Part shown: positions 20,980 to 31,448 of the stretch, one piece after another
How positions within the stretch are numbered: position 1 is the first letter of the stretch
Layout of the letters: each line of letters starts with the position of its first letter
Assembly (NCBI GenBank): GCA_037355855.1
Contig: CM074761.1
Span: 2,251,346 to 2,315,345, forward strand
DNA: 64,000 nucleotides
Direction of reading: 5' to 3'
Source of the DNA: Pseudo-nitzschia pungens
Lineage: Eukaryota; Bacillariophyta; Bacillariophyceae; Bacillariales; Bacillariaceae
Notes under the pieces: model-generated
What the model was told of the DNA's origin: nothing
Database searches by the model: none
The model's input: only the letters and a program-made list of their open reading frames with translations
Made by a program: the position numbers and the translations under genes

Positions 20980-22176
20980 CGCGAAGAGTCGGCATTAGTT
21001 TGTGCGGATGCTTTCTACCCCGCAAAACACGCTTTCAATGGCAGTGAAAACTGAAACTCGGCGTTGGGATATCCGGCGGTCCAACACGGCACACAAACGA
21101 ATGAAAGGTTGTCAAATTCGAGTTTGACTCAATGTGGAATAAAATAATATTTCAAGATTGTCATCAAAATGCGATTGATAAGAACTAGAAAATACAATTC
21201 AAAAGTGAGTCGATGGTGTGGACATCAACGTATCAATAAAAGCCAGCAATCTTATCACTACAAGAAGTATGAACGATAGTCCTTCTTGCTCAATAGTATT
21301 GTCAAAGACGAAGTCGTAGAGAAAGAAAGGACGTCAGCCTGCAGAAACAGCACAGGGATCGGTTCTTCAAAGGGTTGTTACAATGCACGCGCAATTGCGC
21401 TGTTCTTATTCAGAAGATACTGCAATGCTCTTGTGGCGCTCTAGAAATTATTTCGTGCTGGCAAGAAATAAACCTTGCAGTTCCTCCCTCTGAAAGATAG
21501 GAACAACTACAAAACCTAACTATGGATTGAAGTCATTATCACGTCAGTAATCACTACACTTACTCGCAAAATGTGTTTCGTTTCTTTTTCGAACTCTGTG
21601 CAAATCCCTCGATTGTTTTTCTGGCTGTTCTGCAATGCTCAGGCTCTCTGCTGACTACCAAGGAATAACAAGAACAAGAAGAAGCCCCATGAGGAGGTGG
21701 CGTTTTCTCCTCACAAGACGGCAGATTCCTTTTTTTTCATTGCATTCTCATAGTCTTTTGGAACTATCCATACACGTATCAGCAACTTACGTACTGAAAT
21801 TGGCAGAAGCAATAGAGCGGTGTGAGGATGAGTTCTTGTCGCGGATGGCAGTGGCACAATACCTTACTTGTACTTGTAGTCAATAGGGATCACAAAATCT
21901 GTTCACAAAAATCTCCCAAATCGCCAGAAACAGTCGTGAACTCCTCAGGATCGGCGTCCCCGACCCCCGAACAAAAAAGCCATGGCGCGCAATAGTAATC
22001 TTACCCGTACCGTATTGTTCACTTCTCATCGAAACCTGCATCATCATCTTTGCCCTGCCGTTTGTTTCTAGTCCGATGACAACGTTCTCAATCTCGACAG
22101 AAGAGACCAACAACCGAAGACGCATCTCGGGCTCTTTTCACCAATCTCCGGTAACCTTACTGGCTCCGATGACATC
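20980..22176. other. Gene-free intergenic region
   Basis: No gene seen in 1.2 kb. Words CTTACCCGTACCGTATTG (about 22,007) and CGGTAACCTTACTGG (22,150) lie just before the next start codon, matching the pattern at other genes in the window. Confidence 0.45.
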
Positions 22177-23727
22177 ATGATTCACGACGATGACTTATTC
22201 GAACACAATGTCACAAGCACCAAGGTTGCGTCGTCCATCTCAACCCGTGAAGATCAACAATCGCTTTCTCTTTCCGGTCAAGGATTGACAACGCTTGACT
22301 TGCAACGTTACATTGATGCGAGCAATCCGAATTCACAACAGCATCTTCCGGCATCGCTCTCATCTTTATTGCCGGCATTTCCGCCGTCGAGGTCGATCGT
22401 TCGGTTGGATTTGAGCCGGAACAAGCTCACTTCCTTGCCACGAGAATTATTCGGTGGAGGGGAGAATGGTTCTATGTCTTGCCCATTGCTGGAATTCTTA
22501 GACGTGGGCAGGAACGAACTCAAGGAACTGCCACCCGAGATTGCCGAGTGCAAGCGGCTGAAAACGATCATAGCTTTGTCAAATAAAATACGATGGGACG
22601 GATTCCTAGCCGACGCAATATCATCTCTTCCATTGCTGAGAGTGATTGATCTGAGATGGAATCAAAAAATGAACAGCCAGTCATCTCGAAGAAAATTGTC
22701 GGAACTCTTTCCACGAGGCAGCGAGCAAAACCCACGGGATCGAGTGAAAGTGCTGTTGTCCCCCCATCATTCCGACAGTTCCGATCCGGCCCCCGAAGGC
22801 GTCCCGAAGAAACTCTCGGCGTGCGATCGAGACGCGAACGAATTGCAGTCGCAGCTGGAACCACTCAGCACGCCCCAACTCCGCAAACGCTTGCTGCGGA
22901 CGTTTGGAGTTGAATTTGATGATCGCGACGAAACAGCCTACGATCGCCAAGTTCTCATGGAGCGCTTGTTGCGGTGCTACCGAAACAGCAGCACCTGCGA
23001 CGAAGACGGAAACTCGGTGCCGCTGAGGTCCGTTCGATACGAACGGGGCGTAGCGATAGAAGCCAAGTTGGAGAAAGAACTCCTGGAAGAAATGAAGGCC
23101 ATACGGTGGCCTCGAACGACAAGAGAGCGTCCCAAGATATCGGCGGAAGGCTACGTGATCTTGCAACGACCACCGCCGCCGGCTCTATCGCCAGGTGCGG
23201 CAAACGCCAATGGGGAGACAGATCAGAAATCCCAAAAGGCGCGCAACAAGGCAAAGCGAGAAGCAGAGAAATTGAAACGCTTCATCGGTATTTGGACAAA
23301 GGCTGTCGAAGCCATCGAGTCCATCGATAAGGTGTTCGCGCAGCAGTTTACCGCGTTGGCAGTGACGAAAAACTTTCGAGGCAGTCCTCACATCGATACC
23401 TTGAACATCGCGCCCTTTTATGGGTTGTCACTGGGGGATTTCACACCCCGGGACAGAGGTGGGAAGTTGTGCGTTGAGTGTTCGGCAACGCAAGTGGCAG
23501 AAATCGATACTCGGGGAAGATTGGCGAAGGTCGACGGGAGGTTTTGTCACTGGGTTTCGGATTACGAAGGGACCAGATACTCATTGATCTATTACGTCAC
23601 GCACGGTGATGTCGTCCCCCAGACGACGGCAATATTTCAACCACCATATGTGACGACAACGGAGAACGATGGGGAACACGATGAGGATGGGCGTCCATGG
23701 GTTCCGCCCCCTACATACGTAGCATGA
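22177..23727 (+). CDS. LRR + SAP-like + 2OG-Fe(II) oxygenase-like fusion protein
   Basis: This is a 516-residue single-exon protein. Residues about 30-170 are leucine-rich repeats (SIVRLDLSRNKLTSLPREL, LLEFLDVGRNELKELPPEIA, PLLRVIDLRWN). Residues about 225-265 resemble a SAP nucleic-acid-binding helix pair (LSTPQLRKRLLRTFGVEF, RQVLMERLLRCY). The C-terminal 130 residues look like an iron- and 2-oxoglutarate-dependent oxygenase core: H405-x-D407 in SPHIDTLN, GGKLCVE, RLAKVDGRFCHW with distal H458, then R467 in GTRYSLIYY. The layout HxD, then DGxxxH, then RYSLI recalls the TET/JBP group and related algal proteins. The domain starts after a basic, Ala/Lys-rich linker. Substrate is unknown; nucleic acid is a guess from the SAP-like part. 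Confidence 0.7.
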   Translation: MIHDDDLFEHNVTSTKVASSISTREDQQSLSLSGQGLTTLDLQRYIDASNPNSQQHLPASLSSLLPAFPPSRSIVRLDLSRNKLTSLPRELFGGGENGSMSCPLLEFLDVGRNELKELPPEIAECKRLKTIIALSNKIRWDGFLADAISSLPLLRVIDLRWNQKMNSQSSRRKLSELFPRGSEQNPRDRVKVLLSPHHSDSSDPAPEGVPKKLSACDRDANELQSQLEPLSTPQLRKRLLRTFGVEFDDRDETAYDRQVLMERLLRCYRNSSTCDEDGNSVPLRSVRYERGVAIEAKLEKELLEEMKAIRWPRTTRERPKISAEGYVILQRPPPPALSPGAANANGETDQKSQKARNKAKREAEKLKRFIGIWTKAVEAIESIDKVFAQQFTALAVTKNFRGSPHIDTLNIAPFYGLSLGDFTPRDRGGKLCVECSATQVAEIDTRGRLAKVDGRFCHWVSDYEGTRYSLIYYVTHGDVVPQTTAIFQPPYVTTTENDGEHDEDGRPWVPPPTYVA

Positions 23728-23870
23728 ATCAGACACGAGCAACAGCTTCATTGCAATCAATGATGGGACGGATTTGATAGTACTGTGTCCTGCTTTTTTT
23801 GGTGCTGCCGCTTCCAACAATGTAATGTTACTGATCGAAAATTTTGATTGTAACGCACGCGCATCCGAAT

Positions 23871-24211
23871 CTAGCTTCTTGAAACCGCAACACCAAAGTG
23901 TCGCATCCACTGACGATAGACCCGCCGATGAACAATTCGATGTACTACACTGGCACGAAGCTTGAACGCTTGGATCATGAATTCAAATGGCGTTTCCAGC
24001 ATGTTCGGGAGAACGAAGAAACTCTCTCCATTGATAGATCGATCATCCCACAGGGCATACATTGTTGGTAGATCATCAAGTTGTTCAGTGATCTTGGGAC
24101 GCCCATGAAATCTATATTCATGATGAGGAAGCAAAACACCTATCCCGCGCGGCAGAAATACTGCATCGGTCGCAGTTCCAACAAAAATGGGTATCCATGG
24201 AACACGTCTGC
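23871..24211 (-). CDS. Possible exon of an unidentified gene
   Basis: From an AG at about 24,212 a frame stays open to a stop at 23,871 and reads like protein: VPWIPIFVGTATDAVFLPRG, VLLPHHEYRFHGRPKITEQL and ALWDDRSINGESFFVLPN. There is no ATG at its head, so it would be a 3' exon. No matching upstream exon was found in the 150 bp before the end of the WW/UIM gene. I do not recognise the family and coding is uncertain. Confidence 0.25.
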
Positions 24212-24360
24212 ATCAAAATTCTATTATTAGCTAGGATCTACATAGCATAAATTCAAACGTCCGTGTTCGTTTGGTTGATGACATCACTATCGACGGACCG
24301 AATATCCACGGCTGACAGGAAGCCGTTCGAACTTCGTTGGGGTTTGTTGGCACTCGAGCA

Positions 24361-25943
24361 CTACAAAATGCCCACGCGATCTGAAATTTTCTTTCTGCTG
24401 CCCGATCTCGGAGACGAGTGGTTTCTCCCGGAACCCAACGATCGCGTACGACTCGCGGAAGGCAACGGTAAATCTTGGAACAGCTCTTGTTGCTGGTGTC
24501 GCGAATCTCGGCGGTCTTGTTTGTCCGTAGGAGCTGGTTTGCGACTTGGACCGTACGGGTTGAAGGGTTCCGGAGCCGCAGGTTTCGTCGTGGTGATGAC
24601 CGCGGGTGGAGGAGGATGCTTCCGCGCGAACGATGCTGCCGAAGTCGTGGACGTCGCCGATTTGGTTGACTTCCTAAAGCTCCGCCTCACGACCTCTCGT
24701 TCGACGGGTTTTCTGCTGGTGTTGTAGGCCGATCTTGATGCAGTCATCGCCTCCCGCTTCGATTCTTCCAGTACCCGGCGCAGGATCTCGTCTTCCGTTT
24801 CGGCACGCCGGTTGCGATTGATGCAGCCTCCCTGGCTTTCCGCAATTGACAACGCGATTGCTTGCTGGAGTTGCCGGTCGTTAAACGAGCTACCCCTTGG
24901 ATGAACATCGGCCTCACTACGTTGTCCGGCCGCATCCGCTAGTACCGAACCAGGCTTGTATCGTATGCGTCTGCCACTTTTACCACTTGCACTAGACCCG
25001 ACTTCCCGATCCATGTGTCCGTTCGGTTTATCACCATTGCGAATGGTATCAGTCCTTCCGCGACCGGGTTGGTTCTCTCTCTGAAAGAGTCCACCGGAGA
25101 CGGACTTTTTCTTCTTTTGCTCGTCTCTGCGAACGCTTTCTGCCCCCGAGTCACCAATTCCGGTGTTTGAACCACCGATCGCAGATGTAGAAACATAGAG
25201 TTCACTCAGTTGCATATCTGCCATTCTACGCATCTCTTCCGACGCTGGAACAATATTCGATGCCCCACTCGGTGGCTCGTCCCACACTTTCTTCCCCGTC
25301 CTCTGGTTTTGGAAATAGCTTCGTATCGTAAGATTTACGCCCTTGTTGCCTATTGGTGTTGCTGTTTGCAGCGGATGCGGATTTGCTGCCTTTCTTCTTG
25401 TTCAATTTTCCAAGAAAGGACAAGCGAGGCGCGGGATTTGTAGGTTTGGTGTCGGGTTTTTCGCAAACAGCCAAATATTCTTGCCAGGTGTCTCCATCGG
25501 CTTGGATCAATTCATCTGTTCGTTTCTTTCCCAGGCGGTTGGTCACTGCCGGCCTGGGAGCATCAAACAGAACCTTGTTGTCACTGCTGGCGTTCAGCAT
25601 GGTACCAGAAGGCATGATCTCTTGCCGTGCGGCTTGACGTGCGGGGACGAGATATCGTGTCAATGTTGGGAGAAGAATGAACAATCCGGGACTTCCGGGC
25701 AACAATGCGTGCTTTGCCCCCGCGGCGTGCTTTCCGATCCAGAATGGAATCAAAGTGGCAACCCCACCGAAGGCGATTTCCACTAAGATAATTTCAATCC
25801 GATTAAGGGATACTGTGTCGACGGTAACGAGCAACGAGAGCAAATTCCGGCGCCTTTCACTCTCACGGAGTCCAAGCCATGTTCTTTGGATTCGTTTGAC
25901 GATGATAATTTTTTCGTTCCCAATTTTTGGTGACTTCCAATGA
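24361..25943 (-). CDS. WW-like and ubiquitin-interacting-motif protein, one frame break
   Basis: The upstream frame (about 25,943 to 25,280) has basic helix VKRIQRTWLGLRE, hydrophobic segments (AFGGVATLIPFWIGKHAAG, SPGLFILLPTLTRYLVP), then DELIQADGDTWQEYLAVCEK. Near 25,290-25,310 the reading must shift by one base to reach NQRTGKKVWDEPP, which resembles the end of a WW domain. The downstream frame carries two UIM-like helices (RQLQQAIALSIAES and EDEILRRVLEESKRE), which bind ubiquitin in known proteins. The rest is Ser/Lys/Pro-rich. An extra C in the CC run before CAAAACCAG would explain the shift, so an assembly error is likely. No ATG opens the upstream frame, so the first exon is missing from this annotation. 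Function unknown; a ubiquitin-linked adaptor is plausible. Confidence 0.55.
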
Positions 25944-26445
25944 CTAGCAACCGTTAATGTGATAATAATATTAGTCGCGATTCAACGGTTAGATGTTTTT
26001 TTGCTTCGTATTTTGAAAGAGTGGAGAGCATCTCCCCCAAACTTGTCGATCATTATTACTAAGGTTAGGACTACTTGTACATTACAACATCATACTCTTT
26101 GTCATCCACTGTTGGCGCTAGACTAGCTAGTACCAGTATTTTTCAGCATTGTGGCTTGTGACGTCATCGCGTCGTATCCAGCATGCCAAAAACAAGATGT
26201 CTCTAAAAAAGTGAAACACGGAAAACAGATCATCGCAACATGACACACATCATTACCCTGTCAATCTGGCAATCTTACCGAACAGGTGTTCCGTTTCCGT
26301 TCACGATGGACCGGAGCTGATTTCCCGGAGAGCGACTCGGAGCGTTCCACAATCTGTAACGGCTAAGGTTTACCGTATCCAATCCAATCCGATACCATCG
26401 CATCCTTTTTTATCCAACGCCAGTGCTCTCAATTCGACGACGACC
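25944..26445. other. Intergenic region
   Basis: No gene seen in this interval, which separates two divergent genes. The words CAATCTTACCG (about 26,270) and GGCTAAGGTTTACCGTATCC (26,362) lie within 180 bp of the next start codon. Confidence 0.4.
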
Positions 26446-27236
26446 ATGAAGGTAGCCACACAACAACAATCCCTCTCGTTTCTCGGAGCCGCGCTGCTTC
26501 TCTCCGTCGTTCAGCTGTTGACGGTCCCGGTCCTGTCGTGGTCTCCGGTATCCACCGGTTCGCCGTCGCGAGCTCGGATGCAGCAGCTGCAAACGCAAGT
26601 CGGCAGCGACGATCTGCTCCCGAGCGGGGGTCCACAAAGCCGACGCGGGCTCTTCCGAAACGCGGCGTCCGTCGCGGCCGCGGCCCTGGCAACGAACCTG
26701 GCGGTGGGTCGTCCCGTTGGTCCGCGGTTGCCGCGAGCCTTCCCTCGGCTTCCGAATTGGAACGACTCCGCAAGGGGCACGCCCGGGTCCAGTACCTGCT
26801 CCAGAACTGGGACGACATCACCCAGGTCTGCAGGAACAACTCGGACCAGGCCATGAAGCAGGTCGTCCGCACCGACGGGGGGGACAAGTGCGAGAAGACA
26901 CCCCTGAACGTTCAGATTTACATGGGATACAAGTCGACTGAGGATCCGCTGTACAAGGCGGACAAGCTGATGGTGCGGGCGGCGCCTCTCATCAAGGAAG
27001 AATTCGATCAGGCCGATTACCTGGAAGCCGTCGAAAATTACAAGGAGAAGGCCGACAACACGGCCATGATGGCCTACACCAGTTCCTGGGGAGAAGCGAA
27101 TCCCAACGGGGGCAAGGACGTCATCGACGATTACCTCGAGAAAACGAGACTGGATGTGGTATCGTCCGAAAAGTCGCTCCGACAAATCCTGAACTATCTC
27201 GGATTGGAACCCTTGCCCGCCAGCAAGAACCCCTAA
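26446..27236 (+). CDS. Plastid lumen-type protein with Tat-like signal, one missing base
   Basis: The N-terminus has an ER-type signal (LSFLGAALLLSVVQLLTVPV), then SRRGLFRNAASVAAAALATN, a twin-arginine thylakoid signal. The mature part is helical: ASELERLRKGHARVQYLLQN, CEKTPLNVQIYMGYKSTEDP, LYKADKLMVRAAPLIKEEF, then YLEAVENYKEKADN and DYLEKTRLDVVSSEKSLRQI. This is the layout of a four-helix lumenal photosystem II-associated protein in diatoms (PsbQ-like or Psb31-like), but I cannot name it firmly. The N-terminal and mature parts lie in different frames. One extra G in the G-run at about 26,704-26,707 would join them, making 263 residues. No possible intron fits, so a sequencing or assembly deletion is likely. 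Confidence 0.6.
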
Positions 27237-27239
27237 GCT

Positions 27240-28124
27240 GTTTGTTTCTCCAAGGAATGGAGCAGACCACACGGGTCGGCATGACGCCCGCAACGGAATG
27301 GAAATGGATCGCAACGAGACCGGGAGGAATCGAATCTCATCGACTCAAGCTTGGTTGCTTCACAGAAGTGGAGTCGCTTTGAGCTCGATGTCAACAGCCG
27401 CGTTGCGTTTTGATACTAGCAATACCGTTCCCAAATAATACGGGTTCCATACATTACACGTACCGTACACGTAGTTGATGCCTCAAAGGAAGGTCACAGA
27501 AAATCGTTTGACTTAGTAGGACGGTCACATCATTGTTTTCTTCTGCCACACATCCAGCAGCAGAATGGCAACAAGGTCTCTCGTCCTTTGACCGTGCCGA
27601 ATCTTCGTGGAAAAAAACTTGTATACCAATCGATGCATTGCACCAACCAGCGAATCAATCAATATCCGCGCGCACCCACCAGTTCTGTCAATGGTTGCTC
27701 AACCTCCATAGAAATGAGAAAGCGCCATCATTCTTGTTCGACTTTCTTTGGTTGATGGTACGATACGTATACGTCTTTTTCATTCTCTGGTTCAACTTTG
27801 ATTCCATCATTCGGCAACCATAGAAACTGTACGGTAAAGTTTGGCCAAGCATGGGAAATGCAACTCTTTCTAGTTTTGTAAACTACAGTAATCTTACTTC
27901 GTATTTCCCATCAGGCATCTCAATCAACAAGGCCGTCAAGTTTTCTTCTGGGACACCGAAAATTCGTGATTGGTTTACTCGTGTTTTGATTTCAAAACTG
28001 GCGGTACCGGTATTGGACTTCTTGTTCTCTAGCAACGACCAGATGGAGTTTCGATTTCGACGGAATATTAAACTTCATATGAGTTATACATACGTAGCGT
28101 ATGTAACTGAATCCCAAACAGTAC
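27240..28124. other. Intergenic region before the second minisatellite
   Basis: No gene seen. Words TACCGTACACGTAG (about 27,466) and TGTACGGTAAAG (27,830) occur. The stretch ends at the unique edge of the minisatellite. Confidence 0.4.
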
Positions 28125-28618
28125 TTCAGTTTGATCAATCCGTACATCCGGGTTTTTTGGACACTTATACCTATACATCCGGGTTTTTTGAACACTTATA
28201 CCTATACATCCGGGTTTTTTGGACACTTATACCTATACATCCGGGTTTTTTGAACACTTATACCTATACATCCGGGTTTTTTGGACACTTATACCTGTAC
28301 ATCCGGGTTTTTTGAACACTTATACCTATACATCCGGGTTTTTTGAACACTTATACCCATACATCCGGGTTTTTTTAACACTTATAGTTGTACATCCGGG
28401 TTTTTTTACACTTATAGTTGTACATCCGGGTTTTTTAACACTTATAGTTGTACATCCGGGTTTTTTTACACTTATAATTCTACATCCGGGTTTTTTTACA
28501 CTTATAGTTGTACATCCGGGTTTTTAAACACTTATAATTCTACATCCGGATTTTTTTGACACTTATAATTCTACATCCGGGTTTTTTTAACACTTATACA
28601 TCCGGATTTTTTGAACAC
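28125..28618. repeat. Minisatellite array, copy 2
   Basis: About 16 units of 30-31 bp with core ACATCCGGGTTTTTT and spacers ACTTATACCTAT, ACTTATAGTTGT or ACTTATAATTCT. The array starts with the unique edge TTCAGTTTGATCAATCCGTA. That edge and the spacer classes are also found, reversed, in the array inside the bacterial RND gene at 1,911-2,308. Units in the left half are nearly identical and those in the right half more mixed, as in an array growing at one side. Confidence 0.93.
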
Positions 28619-29005
28619 ATACCGTAGCTCTTAACCTTACTTGCACTCGTACTCGGTAAGGTTACTCGCAATTAAGACCTACTCGTAACTTACCTGACCG
28701 CGAGTTGAGATTGCTTGCTGGTGGCTCTGTTTTTCGTTCCGCACTCGTCCTCAAAATACCGAATCAACATACGAGTAAGTAATTACCGATTTGATCACGA
28801 TAGTCTTTTTTTCGAAGGCGACGTTGTGTTTCGTATTCGGTAATCTTACGAGTAAGGTTAATTACTGTATTGTCATCGCACATTATCAGCTACCGGTATT
28901 CCTACGCACTCGGTGTTGTTGACTGTCGTGTTCATGCCCTCACCATCGATCAACTACAAGTACCTCGCTCCGGGAATCCATCACGCAGTTTAGATCACAA
29001 TCACA
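28619..29005. promoter_or_regulatory. Region upstream of the UBX gene rich in GGTAAGGTTA words
   Basis: No gene seen. Dense copies: ACCGTAGCTCTTAACCTTAC (about 28,620), CGGTAAGGTTACTCG (28,655), CTCGTAACTTACC (28,681) and CGGTAATCTTACGAGTAAGG (28,839). They end about 150 bp before the start codon, as seen at other genes here. Confidence 0.4.
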
Positions 29006-30660
29006 ATGGCGCCTCCAGGATCCAATGGCGGAATCCAGGTACGAGTGGTCAAGGCAAATGAATTGTGTCGTGATTCGAGAAACCGAAAGAGACGCATTGG
29101 CTCTGTTTCGTTGCAAGGATGGGGTTGCCATGGTGTTGGAAGAAGCTTTCTAGCGTGTGGCACGAACGACGAGAACCCATCGGATGCGGATTGCATCGTC
29201 TATTTTGTTTTTCTTCTTCTTCTTCTTCTCAACATGGTTCCGTTGTTGGTTCGTTTCTGCTGTCGTGGCGTTCTCTCTCATTGATTGATCGATCCATGTA
29301 TGTATGTATGCATGTATCTATCTGTCTATAAATCGGTCTATCTATCTATCTATCTATCTTTCGGTCGATCTCTTTCTTGTGCGATGCACGAAACGGAAAC
29401 CAGGCTACCAGCAGCTCCAATGCCGGCACCATCGGTCGTTCTTCCTTCCTCGACCGCTTTTTGTATCGCCCCTTGTTCGGTTGGTTGGGAATCGTTTTCC
29501 GGTTGGCCCTGTGGCCCCTGCGAAGGATTGGCGATGTCTTGTTGCCCCTCGGGGAATACGAGGGATTTTCTCCGACCGCGACGGAGGGAGCTTCGAAACA
29601 GTTTGTTTCGCACCTAAAAAAGACGTTGTCACCGAACAGCGACGCGAGCGACGACAGCGTCAAGCTCTTCTCGTCGAATTCGTACTCGGATGTACAGCGA
29701 GAGGCGGCGGCGTCCGACGCCCTGATTCTGGTGTATTTGCAACCCCCGTACCACCGCTCGAACGACGACGTTTGCCGGCGGCTGCTGTGCTCTCCCTCCA
29801 TGGTGAGGTTTCTGGCCGAAAACAGAGAGCGCGTCAAAGCCATTGGATCGTCCACGGCTACCTCTCAGGGCGCCATGCTGTCGCATTCGTTGTCCGTCTC
29901 GAGCTTTCCGGCCCTGGCCTTGTTGCAGCCGGAGAAGACCAGCAATAGCACCAGCAGCAACAGCAATAGCAATAGCACCAGCAATAGCACCAGCGCGAGT
30001 GGCATCACACCGGGACCGGTCAAGCTGGTCTTCAAGGCCGAGGGCCTGAGTTTGATCAAACTGACGGCGCTGCAACTCACGAGTCTGGTTGCCACGACGT
30101 TTCAAAAGCACGAGCGAACGGTCCTCGAGGCAGCGAGCAGGCGGTATCAACGGGAACAGGAAGCCGAGCTGCGTCGCCAACAGGACGAGGAATACCGGGA
30201 AACGCTGCGCCAGGACCAGGAGCGGGAACGGCAGCGAAACGAGGCCCGCCTGGAGGCGGAGCGAGAAGAACAGCGATTAAGGGACGAAGAGGAACGAAAG
30301 ATCGCGGAGGAAGCGAGCCGCCTCGATCGAGCGCGGGCCCTTCTCAAAGAGGAACCTCCCAAGGGAACCCCGGGGAGTGCGAGAATTCGGTTCCGGTTGC
30401 CGAACGGGAAACAGCTGGATCGCCGGTTCGGAGGGGACGAGACGATCGGGTCTCTGAAGGCATTCTTGGTGCTGCATTTTGCGTCGGAAAGCGAGAGCAA
30501 AAAGGACGGTGCCCTCGTGAAACGCGTTGCGTTGTCCACCAACTTTCCGAAACGAACGTACGGTGGCGAGGGAGAAGAACACGTCGACGATCTCAAAACA
30601 CTGAAGGAGTGCGATCTTTGCCCCCAGGCCGTCTTGATGGTTCAGGATTTGGATGCTTAG
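29006..30660 (+). CDS. FAF2/UBXD8-like UAS-UBX domain protein (two exons)
   Basis: These proteins sit in the ER membrane or on lipid droplets and recruit Cdc48/p97 for ER-associated degradation. Exon 1 is 29006-29038 (11 codons, MAPPGSNGGIQ) and exon 2 is 29404-30660, with a GTACGA...CCAG intron in phase 0, for 429 residues. A hydrophobic hairpin (FLYRPLFGWLGIVFRLALWP) lies near residues 30-50. The UAS thioredoxin-like domain covers about 105-230 (DALILVYLQPPYHRSNDD, SFPALALLQP) and is interrupted by a Ser/Asn repeat. A charged coiled coil (about 255-325) leads to the UBX domain at about 330-425 (ARIRFRLPNGKQLDRRF, ALSTNFPKRTY). The p97-contacting loop is FPK instead of FPR. No UBA domain is present at the N-terminus. 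Confidence 0.85.
29293..29362 (+). repeat. GTAT/CTAT microsatellite in the UBX intron
   Basis: Runs of TGTA and then TATC tetramers fill this part of the single intron, close to its 3' end. Confidence 0.8.
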
Positions 30661-31448
30661 CCGAACGGATTCCTATTGTTCGGCGAGGGGACCGACAAAA
30701 GTTTTTCACGACACCAACCGGTCGGACAACTGTAAGAGAAGGCAATCGAAGCCGTTTTGGATGATTTTCGTGCATTGCCACTTCTTTCAACCGTGGTTTC
30801 GCTACCTCTTCCGAAATTCGGACGAACCCAGAACCGTGCAAGAAGTCAAGGGGGGACAAAAAATTTCCTGTTTTTCTATGCTGGATTAGATTTCGTCGCT
30901 TCGATTGCAATTTGACTCTAGCGACCAATCTCCTGAGTGCACTAATCAATAGTTAAATTTTATTCTCAATGCTCTTGTTTTCGGAACTGGTAGCGTTCAG
31001 TTCTCCGCCGCTCCAACTTGTTGTGACCCATAATTTTACTGTATTATTCCATTGTTCACGTGAAGAAGGAATTGTTTTCCTTTGAATGAGATGCACGTGA
31101 GGAAATGTTAGGGACACGAAATGTTTTCAACCCTGCATGGCATATATTATTTTACAATTGTTACGGTAGGTGTACTTCGAATACTATGAAAAAACACAAA
31201 TCTTTATTTTAGTATGAGGACAATCACGTAAATTGTATGTATCCATTCGCATTGCAACATCTTCGTTGGCAACTGAGATATGTCGTCGTTCCCTTTTCGA
31301 ATCACGAGGATGGCGTTGCGTGTGACCCCGACGACAACATCACAAAAAGGGGAAATTGTCCTATCCATGACAGAAAATCGACCAAATCCACGATTGATTT
31401 GGCTCGTGTGGAGGCATCGTGACGAAGAACCTGCCGGCAGGAAAGAAT
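30661..31448. other. Intergenic region between convergent genes
   Basis: No gene seen in 0.8 kb between the 3' ends of the UBX and beta-propeller genes. Confidence 0.45.

Noticed and set aside
26690..26740. Intron joining the two frames of the lumen protein
   Set aside because: No GT-AG pair there has a length that restores the frame, and all would be under 75 nt, shorter than any intron seen in the window.
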